Origin: Streptomyces hygroscopicus
GTDB lineage: Bacteria; Actinomycetota; Actinomycetes; Streptomycetales; Streptomycetaceae
Direction: 5' to 3'
Assembly: GCF_026168105.1 (NCBI RefSeq)
Contig: NZ_LBMW01000029.1
Location: forward strand, 1 to 64,000
DNA length: 64,000 nucleotides
Shown here: positions 7,700 to 15,627 of the stretch, piece by piece
How positions within the stretch are numbered: position 1 is the first letter of the stretch
How the letters are laid out: each line of letters begins with the position of its first letter
Made by a program: the position numbers and the translations under genes
The notes under the pieces: generated by a model
Told to the model about the DNA's origin: nothing
Seen by the model: the letters and a program-made list of their open reading frames with translations, nothing else
The model's database searches: none

Positions 7700-8770
7700 T
7701 CACGCCGCCCGGACGGCGACGACTTCGTGCTGCTCCCCGCCGAGTACCACTTTGAGCGCGCCGGTGGAGGCCGCGCGGCCGAAGACGTCGTACGCCTCCT
7801 CCATCAGATCCAGCGGGAAGGTGTGCGTGATCAGCGACGAGGTGGGTAGCCGGCCTGCGGCCGCCATCCGCAGCAGCGTCGGCGTGGAGAAGGTGTCGAC
7901 CAGGCCGGTCGTGATGGTCACGTCCTTGATCCACAGGTCTTCCAGGTGCAGTGCCGCGGGCTTGCCGTGGACGCCGATGTTGGCCACGTGCCCGCCGGGC
8001 CGCACCATCCGCGTGCACATCTCGAAGCTCTCCGGCACGCCGACCGCCTCGATGACCACGTCGGCGCCCAGCCCGTCGGTGAGATCGGCGACCAGTTGCT
8101 CGGGGCCTTCGTCGGCCTGCGCGACGGCGTCGGCCCCGAACCGCTTGGCGGCGTCCAGCCGGGCCGGGGCCAGGTCCACGGCGACGATCCGTTCGGGTGC
8201 GTACAGCTGGGCCGTGGCGATCGCGGCGAGCCCGATGGGACCGGTCCCGACGACGGCGACGGTGTCTCCGGGCCGGACGTGCCCCCGCACCACGCCGACC
8301 TCGTACGCGGTCGGGAAGATGTCGGCCAGGAGTACCGCGTCCTGGCTGTCCATCGCGCCGGGCAGCGGATGGACGGAGAGGTCGGCGAAGGGCACGCGGA
8401 CGTACTCGGCCTGCGTTCCGTTGATCAGATGGCCCAGGATCCAGCCCCCACCACCGCGGCACTGTCCGTACATCCCCTCCCGGCAGTAGCGGCACCGTCC
8501 GCAGGCGGTGATGCAGGACACCAGGACCCGGTCACCCGGCTGCACGGTGCGTACCTCGTCGGCGATCTCGACCACTTCGCCGACCGCCTCGTGGCCGAGC
8601 ACAGTTCCGGGAGGCACCTCGGGCACGTCCCCGTTGAGGATGTGCAGGTCCGTCCCGCAGATGGTGACGGCGTCGACCCGCACGATCACGTCTGTGGAGT
8701 CCATGATGTCGGGGTCCGGAACGTCCTCCCAGGAGGACTGTCCGGGACCGTGGAAGACGAAGCCCTTCAT
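7700..8770 (-). CDS. Zinc-dependent alcohol dehydrogenase (MDR family)
   Basis: The protein has 356 residues from ATG 8770, with a strong AGGAAGGA site. It begins MKGFVFHGPGQSSWEDVPDP. It shows the catalytic zinc region CGTDLHIL...GHEAVGEV, a structural-zinc cluster of four Cys in the segment CITACGRCRYCREGMYGQC, and the NAD(P) fold AVVGTGPIGLAAIATAQ. The family oxidises secondary alcohols or reduces aldehydes and ketones with NAD(P). The alcohol-dehydrogenase call is firm, but the substrate is not readable from sequence. The gene is just upstream of the XRE-PPOX gene on the same strand with an 18-base gap, so it may share a transcript with that regulator. Confidence 0.88.
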   Translation of the reverse strand: MKGFVFHGPGQSSWEDVPDPDIMDSTDVIVRVDAVTICGTDLHILNGDVPEVPPGTVLGHEAVGEVVEIADEVRTVQPGDRVLVSCITACGRCRYCREGMYGQCRGGGGWILGHLINGTQAEYVRVPFADLSVHPLPGAMDSQDAVLLADIFPTAYEVGVVRGHVRPGDTVAVVGTGPIGLAAIATAQLYAPERIVAVDLAPARLDAAKRFGADAVAQADEGPEQLVADLTDGLGADVVIEAVGVPESFEMCTRMVRPGGHVANIGVHGKPAALHLEDLWIKDVTITTGLVDTFSTPTLLRMAAAGRLPTSSLITHTFPLDLMEEAYDVFGRAASTGALKVVLGGEQHEVVAVRAA

Positions 8771-8917
8771 GACGGTTCCTTCCTCCCTCCCCCCTGTCTT
8801 CTGAACGGACCCCGTCTCCACGGACGTGCGGAGGGCAGGTGTCCTGGGCCGCCGGTGCGTCAAAGGCTCATGCGACCGGGAGCGGGCGGGTGCCGGGACG
8901 GCCCGTGAATCCAGCTT

Positions 8918-8934
8918 GGCCGATGCCATCGGCC
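8918..8934. promoter_or_regulatory. Inverted repeat, 8-bp arms
   Basis: GGCCGATG and CATCGGCC are perfect complements around a single central base. The dyad lies in the shared upstream region of the divergent alcohol dehydrogenase and M50 protease genes, which suits an operator. Regulator unknown. Confidence 0.4.
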
Positions 8935-8941
8935 TTGGCTT

Positions 8942-8955
8942 GGGCCGGTCGGCCC
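8942..8955. promoter_or_regulatory. 14-bp palindrome with DosR-box geometry
   Basis: GGGCCGGTCGGCCC is a perfect palindrome. Its GGGCC-N4-GGCCC spacing equals that of the GGGAC-N4-GTCCC box bound by mycobacterial DosR. It sits between divergent genes whose homologues belong to hypoxia regulons. The base identity differs from the mycobacterial box, so the link is tentative. Confidence 0.35.
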
Positions 8956-9186
8956 CATCCCCCGTCGCCCGTTCCCAGCCGTCGAGGGCCTGTCACTGCC
9001 GTGCTGCCGTCCGTCCCACGGCGAGCGCGGCGTCTCCCGCGAGAGCCGACCGGCCCACGCCGGTAAGGCGTGTCCCGCAGCAGGATGGAAGAAGGGAAGA
9101 AGGCAGGGACACGGTCCGGCCCCCAGGTGGGCACCCGGGGCGCGGATCCGGGCGGGGATCGTCCGACCTGGAAGGCGGTGCGTTCA

Positions 9187-10335
9187 GTGAAGGAGACCCT
9201 GTCGCTGGGGCGGATCGCCGGCATACGCGTCGGCCTGCACTGGAGTGTCCTCGTCATCGTCGTCCTGGTGACCTTCACCCTGGCGGACGGCCGGTTCCCG
9301 GCCGCCTACCCGGGCCACGCCGCGTGGGCCTACTGGGCGCTGGCGCTGCTGACCGCCGTGGTGTTCCTGGCCTCGCTGCTGGTGCACGAACTCGCCCACG
9401 CGGTGGTCGCGCGCCGCAACGGGGTCCAGGTCGACGGCATCACGCTGTGGATGCTCGGCGGCGCGGCCCGGCTGCACAGCGAGACGCCCACGCCGGCCGC
9501 GGAACTGCGCATCGCGGGCGTCGGGCCGCTCACCAGCCTGTTGGCGGGCGGCCTGTTCACCGGTCTGGCCGTTTGGCTGGACGCGCTGCGCGTGTCGGGG
9601 CTCGTGGTCGAGGCCATCGCCTGGCTGGCGGCGATCAACATCGTGCTGGCCGTGTTCAACGCACTGCCCGCCGCCCCGCTGGACGGCGGGCGACTGCTGC
9701 GGGCGTACCTGTGGCACCGTAGCGGCGACCGCCTGCGTGCGACCCGCGGCGCCTCGGCAGCGGGGCGGGCCCTGGGCTGGCTCATGGTGCTCGCCGGCTT
9801 CGCGGCCGTGTTGTTCGCCGGCAACCTGTCGGGGATGTGGTTCGCCCTCATCGGGTGGTTCCTCATCACCGCCGCGACCGCCGAGGCCCGTCAGGCGGAG
9901 CTGAGCGGGGTGCTGCACGGCATCCCCGTGAGGCGGGTCATGACCCCCGATCCGGTCACCGTCCCCGCCACGATGACCCTGGAGCGGTTCCTGTCCGAGG
10001 CGCCCTTCGACCGCTATCGCCACTCGGCCTTCCCGGTCCTGGCGGCCGACGGAGACATGACAGACGTGATCGGGCTCGTCACCGCAGGCCACATCGCCCG
10101 GGTACCGCCCGAGGCGCGCGCTACCACCGCGATCGGTGACGTCATGCATCCGCTGTCCGAGATCGAGACGGTCGCACCCGACGACACCGTGGTGGACCTG
10201 CTCCCCCGCCTGGAGGCGGGCAAGGAGCGCCGTGCCCTGGTCCTGGACGACGGACGCCTTGTCGGCATCGTCACGCTCACCGACATCGGCCGCGCCGTGA
10301 CCTGGCTGACCGGCGCCAAACGGCCGCGAAGCTGA
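9187..10335 (+). CDS. Site-2 protease (M50) with tandem CBS domains
   Basis: This 382-residue membrane protein begins VKETLSLGRIAGIRVGLHWS. GTG 9187 is preferred because GGAAGG lies ten bases upstream; GTG 9178 is too close to that site. The zinc motif HELAH is near residue 65, and the second metal-site motif (NALPAAPLDGGRLL) is near residue 160. Several hydrophobic segments make it an intramembrane metalloprotease. The C-terminal 130 residues are two CBS domains (VRRVMTPDPVTVPATMTLE and IGDVMHPLSEIETVAPDDT) that normally bind adenosyl ligands. The order matches Rv2625c of M. tuberculosis, a DosR-regulon member. Substrate unknown. Confidence 0.88.
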   Translation: MKETLSLGRIAGIRVGLHWSVLVIVVLVTFTLADGRFPAAYPGHAAWAYWALALLTAVVFLASLLVHELAHAVVARRNGVQVDGITLWMLGGAARLHSETPTPAAELRIAGVGPLTSLLAGGLFTGLAVWLDALRVSGLVVEAIAWLAAINIVLAVFNALPAAPLDGGRLLRAYLWHRSGDRLRATRGASAAGRALGWLMVLAGFAAVLFAGNLSGMWFALIGWFLITAATAEARQAELSGVLHGIPVRRVMTPDPVTVPATMTLERFLSEAPFDRYRHSAFPVLAADGDMTDVIGLVTAGHIARVPPEARATTAIGDVMHPLSEIETVAPDDTVVDLLPRLEAGKERRALVLDDGRLVGIVTLTDIGRAVTWLTGAKRPRS

Positions 10336-10409
10336 ACCCGGCGCCAACCGGCCGCGAGGCTGAAACGGGACGGCCCGGTCCTGCTCCTGCTGTCGCTTCC
10401 CGCTGTCGT

Positions 10410-11315
10410 TCAGCTGTGCGGGACGACGGCGACCGGGGAGCCGACGTGGTGGAGCACCGCGTGCACGACGGGACCGATGTGTGTCCCGAGCCGGGTGTCC
10501 CGTCTCCTGCGCCCCACGACGACGAGAGAGGCGCGGGCGGCAGCACGCACGAGTTCCGTGGCGGCCTGTCCCGGGGTGACGGACGCGGACACCGGGACCT
10601 CGGGGAACTTCTCGGTCCAGGGACGCAGCGCCGCGCCCAGCAGGCCCTCCCGTTCGGCGAGGAGTTCGGGTCCGAGTACGGGGCCCGAGCGGCCGTCGGC
10701 CGCGTGTTTCGGCGCGTCGCCGAGGGCGTGGACCACGCGCAGCGACGCGCCGCGGAGCCGAGCGGCCTCGAAGGCGAACTCGACCAGCTCGGCGTGGGCG
10801 TGCCGGGGGTCGAGGCCGAGGACGACATCGCGGTACGGCGTCTCGGGTATCTCGTCGGGCGAGACGCCGTCCAGGGCGGGCAGGTGTTCGTCGGCCAGGG
10901 TCTCGCCCGCGCGTACGAGCACCACGGGACGCGCGGCCCTGGCGACGACACGCTGGGAGACCGAGCCGACCACGAATCCGGCGAGGCGCCCGAGGCCACG
11001 GGAGCCGAGAACCAGCACCTCCGACACCTCGGCCGCCGCGGGCAGAGCGGTGAGCGGAGCGTCGGGCAGCAGCAGCTCCTCCACCTGAAGCCCCGGATGC
11101 GCGGCACGGACGCTCCCGGCCGCGTGCTCCAGGGCCTGCTGCGCCCAGCGGCCGCGCGTCGTGTCCATGGGCGCGGTGGACGCCCCCGACTGCCAGTTCA
11201 CGGCGTGCACGAGGCGCAGCACGGCACCGCGGCGCAGGGCCTCCCGGGCGGCCCAGTGGGCGGCGGCGAGACTCTCGCCGGAGTCGTCGACTCCCACGGT
11301 GACGTACCGGACCAT
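10410..11315 (-). CDS. Universal stress protein, two UspA domains
   Basis: The protein has 301 residues from ATG 11315, with GGAGG upstream. It contains two tandem UspA domains. The first (residues 1-145) starts RYVTVGVDDSGES and has the ATP-binding G-x2-G-x9-GS pattern in GSRGLGRLAGFVVGS. The second (about 165-301) starts YRDVVLGLDPRHAH and ends with VVGRRRRDTRLGTHIGPV. Tandem-domain USPs are typical of actinobacterial hypoxia and stationary-phase genes, where they bind ATP and slow growth. The gene is convergent with the M50 protease and divergent from the CBS-BON gene. Confidence 0.9.
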   Translation of the reverse strand: MVRYVTVGVDDSGESLAAAHWAAREALRRGAVLRLVHAVNWQSGASTAPMDTTRGRWAQQALEHAAGSVRAAHPGLQVEELLLPDAPLTALPAAAEVSEVLVLGSRGLGRLAGFVVGSVSQRVVARAARPVVLVRAGETLADEHLPALDGVSPDEIPETPYRDVVLGLDPRHAHAELVEFAFEAARLRGASLRVVHALGDAPKHAADGRSGPVLGPELLAEREGLLGAALRPWTEKFPEVPVSASVTPGQAATELVRAAARASLVVVGRRRRDTRLGTHIGPVVHAVLHHVGSPVAVVPHS

Positions 11316-11547
11316 GGTGCGCACCTCCTGCGTCAGGGTCTTCCTGTGGCCGGTGCACGGGGCGACGCTGGAAGCGTCAGGTCCCGCACACCCCGGAGGC
11401 TGTGATGAACGCTCCCCCGATGACCAGCATGCTCCTCGCACGGCCCACCAGGCATCGGGAACGGCCGACGCGTACCCCCCGCGAGGCGCCCCTTCCCGGG
11501 CACCCGCACCTCTCCGCCGATCGCGCCCCTCAACCGAAGGAACCGTC

Positions 11548-12261
11548 ATGCACGGCACCCCGCACATCGTCAGTGATGTGATGACCCAGACGGTCGCCGC
11601 GATCGGACGCCGGGCGACCTTCAAGGAGATCGTGCGGATGATGCAGGACTGGCGGGTGAGCGCCCTGCCCGTCCTGGAGGGCGAGGGCCGCGTCGTCGGC
11701 GTCGTGTCGGAGGCCGATCTCCTGCCCAAGGAGGAGTACCGCGACGGCGACCCGGACCTCCCCGACGCGGGGCCCGGGGCGGGTGCGGGTAGCGGTGCGG
11801 GTGCTGATCCCTTCTTCGCCCCGACGCGCCGCCGCTCCGACCGCCCCAAGGCCGTCGCGGTCACGGCGGAGGAGCTGATGACCTCCCCGGCTCTCACCAC
11901 GCACGCCGGCGCGACCCTCGCGCAGGCGGCGCGGACCATGGCGCGGGCCGGGGTCAAGCGACTCCCCGTCGTCGACGATCTGGGCATGCTGCAGGGCATC
12001 GTCAGCCGCTCGGACCTGCTGAAGGTGTTCCTGCGGGACGACGAGGACATCGCGCAGGAGGTCCGGAGCGAGGTGGTGCCGTATCTCTTCCCAACGCAGG
12101 TGGCCGCCGTGCGGGTTGTCGTCGAGAACGGGGTCGTGACGCTCGGCGGCCGTATCGGTGACACCTCTGTGGTGCCGCTGGCCGCGCGCCTGGTGCGGGC
12201 CGTGGAGGGCGTCGTGGACGTGCGGTTCGATCTGACGGGGACGGGGTCCGCGCCGAAGTAG
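11548..12261 (+). CDS. CBS-pair protein with C-terminal BON domain
   Basis: The protein has 237 residues from ATG 11548, with GAAGGAA upstream. Two CBS motifs flank a Gly/Ala-rich linker: VSDVMTQTVAAIGRRATFKE with GRVVGVVSEADLL, then AEELMTSPALTTHAGATLAQ with MLQGIVSRSDLLKVFLR. The last 60 residues are a BON fold (VAAVRVVVENGVVTLGGRIG). CBS pairs bind AMP/ATP/SAM and act as energy sensors. CBS-BON proteins of this kind are common in Streptomyces next to universal stress proteins, as here. No enzymatic domain is present. Confidence 0.88.
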   Translation: MHGTPHIVSDVMTQTVAAIGRRATFKEIVRMMQDWRVSALPVLEGEGRVVGVVSEADLLPKEEYRDGDPDLPDAGPGAGAGSGAGADPFFAPTRRRSDRPKAVAVTAEELMTSPALTTHAGATLAQAARTMARAGVKRLPVVDDLGMLQGIVSRSDLLKVFLRDDEDIAQEVRSEVVPYLFPTQVAAVRVVVENGVVTLGGRIGDTSVVPLAARLVRAVEGVVDVRFDLTGTGSAPK

Positions 12262-12530
12262 GCACGGGCGCGTGCACCGCGAACGGGAACTGTGCGTGGA
12301 GGCCGTCGAAGGGCACTCCCGGGTCGTACGGCAGTGCGAGACGGGCCGGACCGAAGCCCGGCTCGATTGGAGCAACCGCCCGGCCCCGTCTCCGTCGGAT
12401 GTGCCTCGACTGCGGGCGCGCGTGCCCGCTGCTCGGGGATCGTGCCCGCCGCCCGGGATGTCGCCGCCCTCCCCCGGGCGGGCGTGCGACACCCTGCCAC
12501 CTGTCCGTTTTGCCCCTACTGTGCTGGGAG

Positions 12531-13733
12531 ATGAGCGGCGGTCAGGACGCGGGAGGTGTGGTGGCGCATACGGGCGGCTCGGGGGCCGGGCCGGGGCGAG
12601 GGCGCAGGGCGGACGCCGTGGTACTGGGCAGCCGGCCGTCCACCACCCGTCACCTCCTTCGGCGTGCCCGGACCGCTCCCTCGGGCTCGGTGGCCGAGCG
12701 CACCGTCCCCTGGCTGCGTGTCGCCGCCGCCTATGCCTGGCGCCTGCTCCTGGTCGGTGTCGTCGGCTACGGCGTCTTCACCATTCTGGGCCGCTTCCAG
12801 CTCATCGCCGTGGCACTGTTCCTGGCACTCGTCATCACCTCGATCCTGCGGCCCCCCACCGATCTGCTGAGCCGATGGCTGCCACGGCCGCTGAGCGTCG
12901 CGGTCGCCCTCGTCGGCAGCTTGCTGGTGCTGTTCACCCTGCTTGCCCTCGTGGGTGAGGCGGTGGCGGGCGAGTCCGCGACGCTGGCGAGGGAGTTTCG
13001 CGGCGGCATCGGCCGGATCGAACGGTGGCTCGAGCGCCCGCCCTTCCGGATCAGCCCCCGTAGACTCTCCGAACTGCAAGGGCAGATCGTCTCCTACATC
13101 TCGTCCCACCGGGCCAGCCTGCTCAGCAGCGCCGTCAGCGGTCTCGGCAGGGTCGTCGAACTGATCACGGGGGCCGCGCTCGCGCTCTTCTCCTCGGTCT
13201 TCTTCATCCACTCCGGCGAACGCCTGTGGGGCTGGGCGCGTGACCGGTTGCTGCCCCGGACCGCCCGGCCGATGTGGGACCGGGTGGGGCACGCGGCCTG
13301 GCGGACGTTCGCCGGCTACACACGGGGCATCATCATCGTGGCGGCCACCAACGCCGTCCTCGTCGGTATCGTCCTGCTGGTGCTGCGGGTTCCGCTCGCG
13401 CTGCCGCTCACCCTGCTGGAGTTCTTCGCCACGTTCGTGCCGCTGATCGGCTCGCCGGTCGCGCTCGGTGTGGCCACGGTGGTCGCCCTCGCCGGGCGCG
13501 GCCCCCTCACGGCCGCGGCCGTGCTGCTGCTCATCGTCGTCATCGGCCAGCTCGAGGGGCACGTCCTGCATCCCGTCGTGATGAGCTGGGCGGTCCGCCT
13601 CCACCCGCTGGTCGTCGCCGTGTCCGTGATCGCGGGCAGCATCGTGGCGGGCGTGGTCGGCGCGGTCGTGGCCGTCCCGTTGGTCTCCGTCGCCTGGGCG
13701 GTGCTGCAGGCGATCCGGCCCGCGCCCCCCTGA
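12531..13733 (+). CDS. AI-2E family transporter (permease)
   Basis: A 400-residue integral membrane protein of the AI-2E/YdiK family. ATG 12531 is used, although the ribosome site GGGAG is very close; further in-frame starts lie upstream. About eight hydrophobic segments are visible, two early ones around VGYGVFTILGRF and ALFLALVITSILRPP. The family hallmark region follows: TFAGYTRGIIIVAATNAVLVG, the FFATFVPLIGSPVALG re-entrant region and IGQLEGHVLHPVVMSWAVRL. Members export small molecules or Na+/H+ exchange substrates; autoinducer-2 export is shown for few. Substrate here is unknown. No adjacent gene on the same strand suggests one. Confidence 0.85.
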   Translation: MSGGQDAGGVVAHTGGSGAGPGRGRRADAVVLGSRPSTTRHLLRRARTAPSGSVAERTVPWLRVAAAYAWRLLLVGVVGYGVFTILGRFQLIAVALFLALVITSILRPPTDLLSRWLPRPLSVAVALVGSLLVLFTLLALVGEAVAGESATLAREFRGGIGRIERWLERPPFRISPRRLSELQGQIVSYISSHRASLLSSAVSGLGRVVELITGAALALFSSVFFIHSGERLWGWARDRLLPRTARPMWDRVGHAAWRTFAGYTRGIIIVAATNAVLVGIVLLVLRVPLALPLTLLEFFATFVPLIGSPVALGVATVVALAGRGPLTAAAVLLLIVVIGQLEGHVLHPVVMSWAVRLHPLVVAVSVIAGSIVAGVVGAVVAVPLVSVAWAVLQAIRPAPP

Positions 13734-13827
13734 CGTCCGGCGGCCACGCGAAGGGCACGGCCCACCGCGCTGTGCCACGCTGGCACGCGGGGGCGGTGAC
13801 GCACCAGCCGGAAGCACGGGAGGCGCT

Positions 13828-15408
13828 GTGGGCCCCGACCAGCGAGGCACGCCGCAGGACGGCACGGAACGCCCACGGGGGCTGCGGCGCAGGCACTTCC
13901 TCGGAGCGTGCGCCGGCCTCGGGCTGGCCTCGGTGACGGCCGCCGCCTGCGACCCTGCTCCTCCCGCGCACCGGCGATCCCAGGCCCGGGCATCCCATCG
14001 GGCCGAGACCGAACGGGACCGGCCGGGGACACCCGATTGGCGTATCCGGTCGGAGGGGCCCGCGTCGGCCGCCGCCGGCTACGCGGACCGGGTGAGCGTG
14101 ACACCGGGGGAGGAGTGCGGCCTGTGCGTCTCGACGACCGCATCGGCCTTCCGCGTCTCGGCCTTCCGCATCGGCTGGTACGGCGGTGCGCAGGCCCGGC
14201 TCGTCTGGACCTCCGAACGGATACCGGGTCGCGTCCAGTCGGAACCGCGCCTTCTGTCCGGCACCCGCACGGTGCGCGCGGACTGGCGGCGCACACTCAC
14301 CTTCACCACGGCCGGCTGGCCGGAGGGCGCTTATCTGCTGCGTCTGGAGGCGGACAACGGGCACCAGCGCTACATCCCGCTCATCGTGCGCTCCACGCAG
14401 GGCACCGGCCGTACGGTCCTGATGCACGCCCCGGCCACCTGGCAGGCGTACAACCGGTGGGGCGGCTACAGCCTCTACGAGGGTGCCTCCGGCGCGTACG
14501 CCACCCGGTCACTCGCCGTCAGCTTCGACCGGCCCTATGACGCAGAAGGCGCGGAGAAGTTCCTGGTGTACGAGCGGGCCGCGGTGGTCCTCGCCGAACG
14601 GCTGGGCATACCCCTCGCGTACACCACCGGAACGGACGTGCACCGCGACCCCGAGGTCCTGCGCGGCGCCACCGCCGTCATCAGCCTGGGCCACGACGAG
14701 TACTGGACGCCCGAGCAGCGGCGGCACGTCACCGAGGCCAGGGACGCCGGAGCCAACATCGCCTTTCTCGGTGCCAACACCTGTTTCCGCCGGGTCCGCC
14801 TGGAGCAGGGCGAGACGCTGCCCGACCGAACGGTGGTCTGCTACAAGTCGTCCGTGCGGTCCGACCCGTGCTACACGAGCCGCCCCGCCCTGGCGACGAC
14901 CGACTTCCGCCAGGCTCCGGCAGCCGATCCGGAGTCGTCGCTGACGGGCGTGCTCTACGAGGGCTATCCGACGGACGCGCCCTACGTCGTCCACGCGGCG
15001 GACCACTGGCTGTACGAGGGCACGGGTGTGCGGTCCGGCGACGGCTTCGACCATCTGGTCGGCGTCGAGTACGACCGGGTCACACCCGGTGCGCCCGTCC
15101 CCGAACCGCTGGAGATTACGGCCCACTCGCCCCTGGTGTGCGGTGGCCGGCGCAGCCACAGCGACTCGGCCTACTACACGGTCCCGAGCGGCGCGGGCGT
15201 CTTCGCGACGGGCACCATGCGCTGGGTCGAGGCGCTCATGGCCGGCACCACCGACGGCGGCCGCGACCACGGCATGGACCCCCGCACCCGCGACTTCGTG
15301 ACCCGCACGACGGAAAACCTCCTGCGCGCCTTCGCCGAGGGTCCCGCCGCCCGCCACCGCCCCGCACCACGGCCGAACACCGGCGACGTGTACAAGGGCG
15401 CGACATGA
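13828..15408 (+). CDS. Tat-exported lipoprotein with N,N-dimethylformamidase-like domain
   Basis: A 526-residue protein from GTG 13828 with GGGAGG five bases upstream. The N-terminus has a twin-arginine motif (LRRRHFLGACAG) and a lipobox-like AAAC near residue 41, so a Tat-exported lipoprotein is likely. The body matches the large-subunit domain of N,N-dimethylformamidase: FRIGWYGGAQARL, LMHAPATWQAYNRWGGYSLY, SFDRPYDAEGAEKFL and ISLGHDEYWTPEQR. True DMFase hydrolyses dimethylformamide in the cytosol with a small subunit. This exported copy has no small subunit near it, so its substrate is probably different and unknown. Confidence 0.8.
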   Translation: MGPDQRGTPQDGTERPRGLRRRHFLGACAGLGLASVTAAACDPAPPAHRRSQARASHRAETERDRPGTPDWRIRSEGPASAAAGYADRVSVTPGEECGLCVSTTASAFRVSAFRIGWYGGAQARLVWTSERIPGRVQSEPRLLSGTRTVRADWRRTLTFTTAGWPEGAYLLRLEADNGHQRYIPLIVRSTQGTGRTVLMHAPATWQAYNRWGGYSLYEGASGAYATRSLAVSFDRPYDAEGAEKFLVYERAAVVLAERLGIPLAYTTGTDVHRDPEVLRGATAVISLGHDEYWTPEQRRHVTEARDAGANIAFLGANTCFRRVRLEQGETLPDRTVVCYKSSVRSDPCYTSRPALATTDFRQAPAADPESSLTGVLYEGYPTDAPYVVHAADHWLYEGTGVRSGDGFDHLVGVEYDRVTPGAPVPEPLEITAHSPLVCGGRRSHSDSAYYTVPSGAGVFATGTMRWVEALMAGTTDGGRDHGMDPRTRDFVTRTTENLLRAFAEGPAARHRPAPRPNTGDVYKGAT

Positions 15409-15627
15409 CGCGGCGCCGGACCGGGACGCCCGTGCCCAGGGCGGGACCGGGCGATGACGAGCGGCCCTGATCGCGTGTCGGGCCTGGGAGCCGTCCTGGG
15501 CCGGACCGCCGGCCACGTCCCGCGTCAACAGGCCCTCGGCGACGACCGGCCGTGTCACGGAGTCGCCTTCGGCGGCTGGGACGGGGCCGTGCCGACGGCG
15601 AAGCAGTAAACGCCCCTCTCCGCAGGA

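Larger units (their letters stand above)
8771..9186. other. Divergent promoter region with dyads
   Basis: This 416-base region lies between the leftward alcohol dehydrogenase and the rightward M50 protease. It holds two clear inverted repeats, at 8918-8934 and 8942-8955 (listed separately). No gene is called. Confidence 0.5.

Noticed and set aside
9184..11358. Minus-strand open frame of about 720 codons across the M50 protease and USP region
   Set aside because: It runs antisense to the M50-CBS gene and out of frame with the USP gene; no family text.
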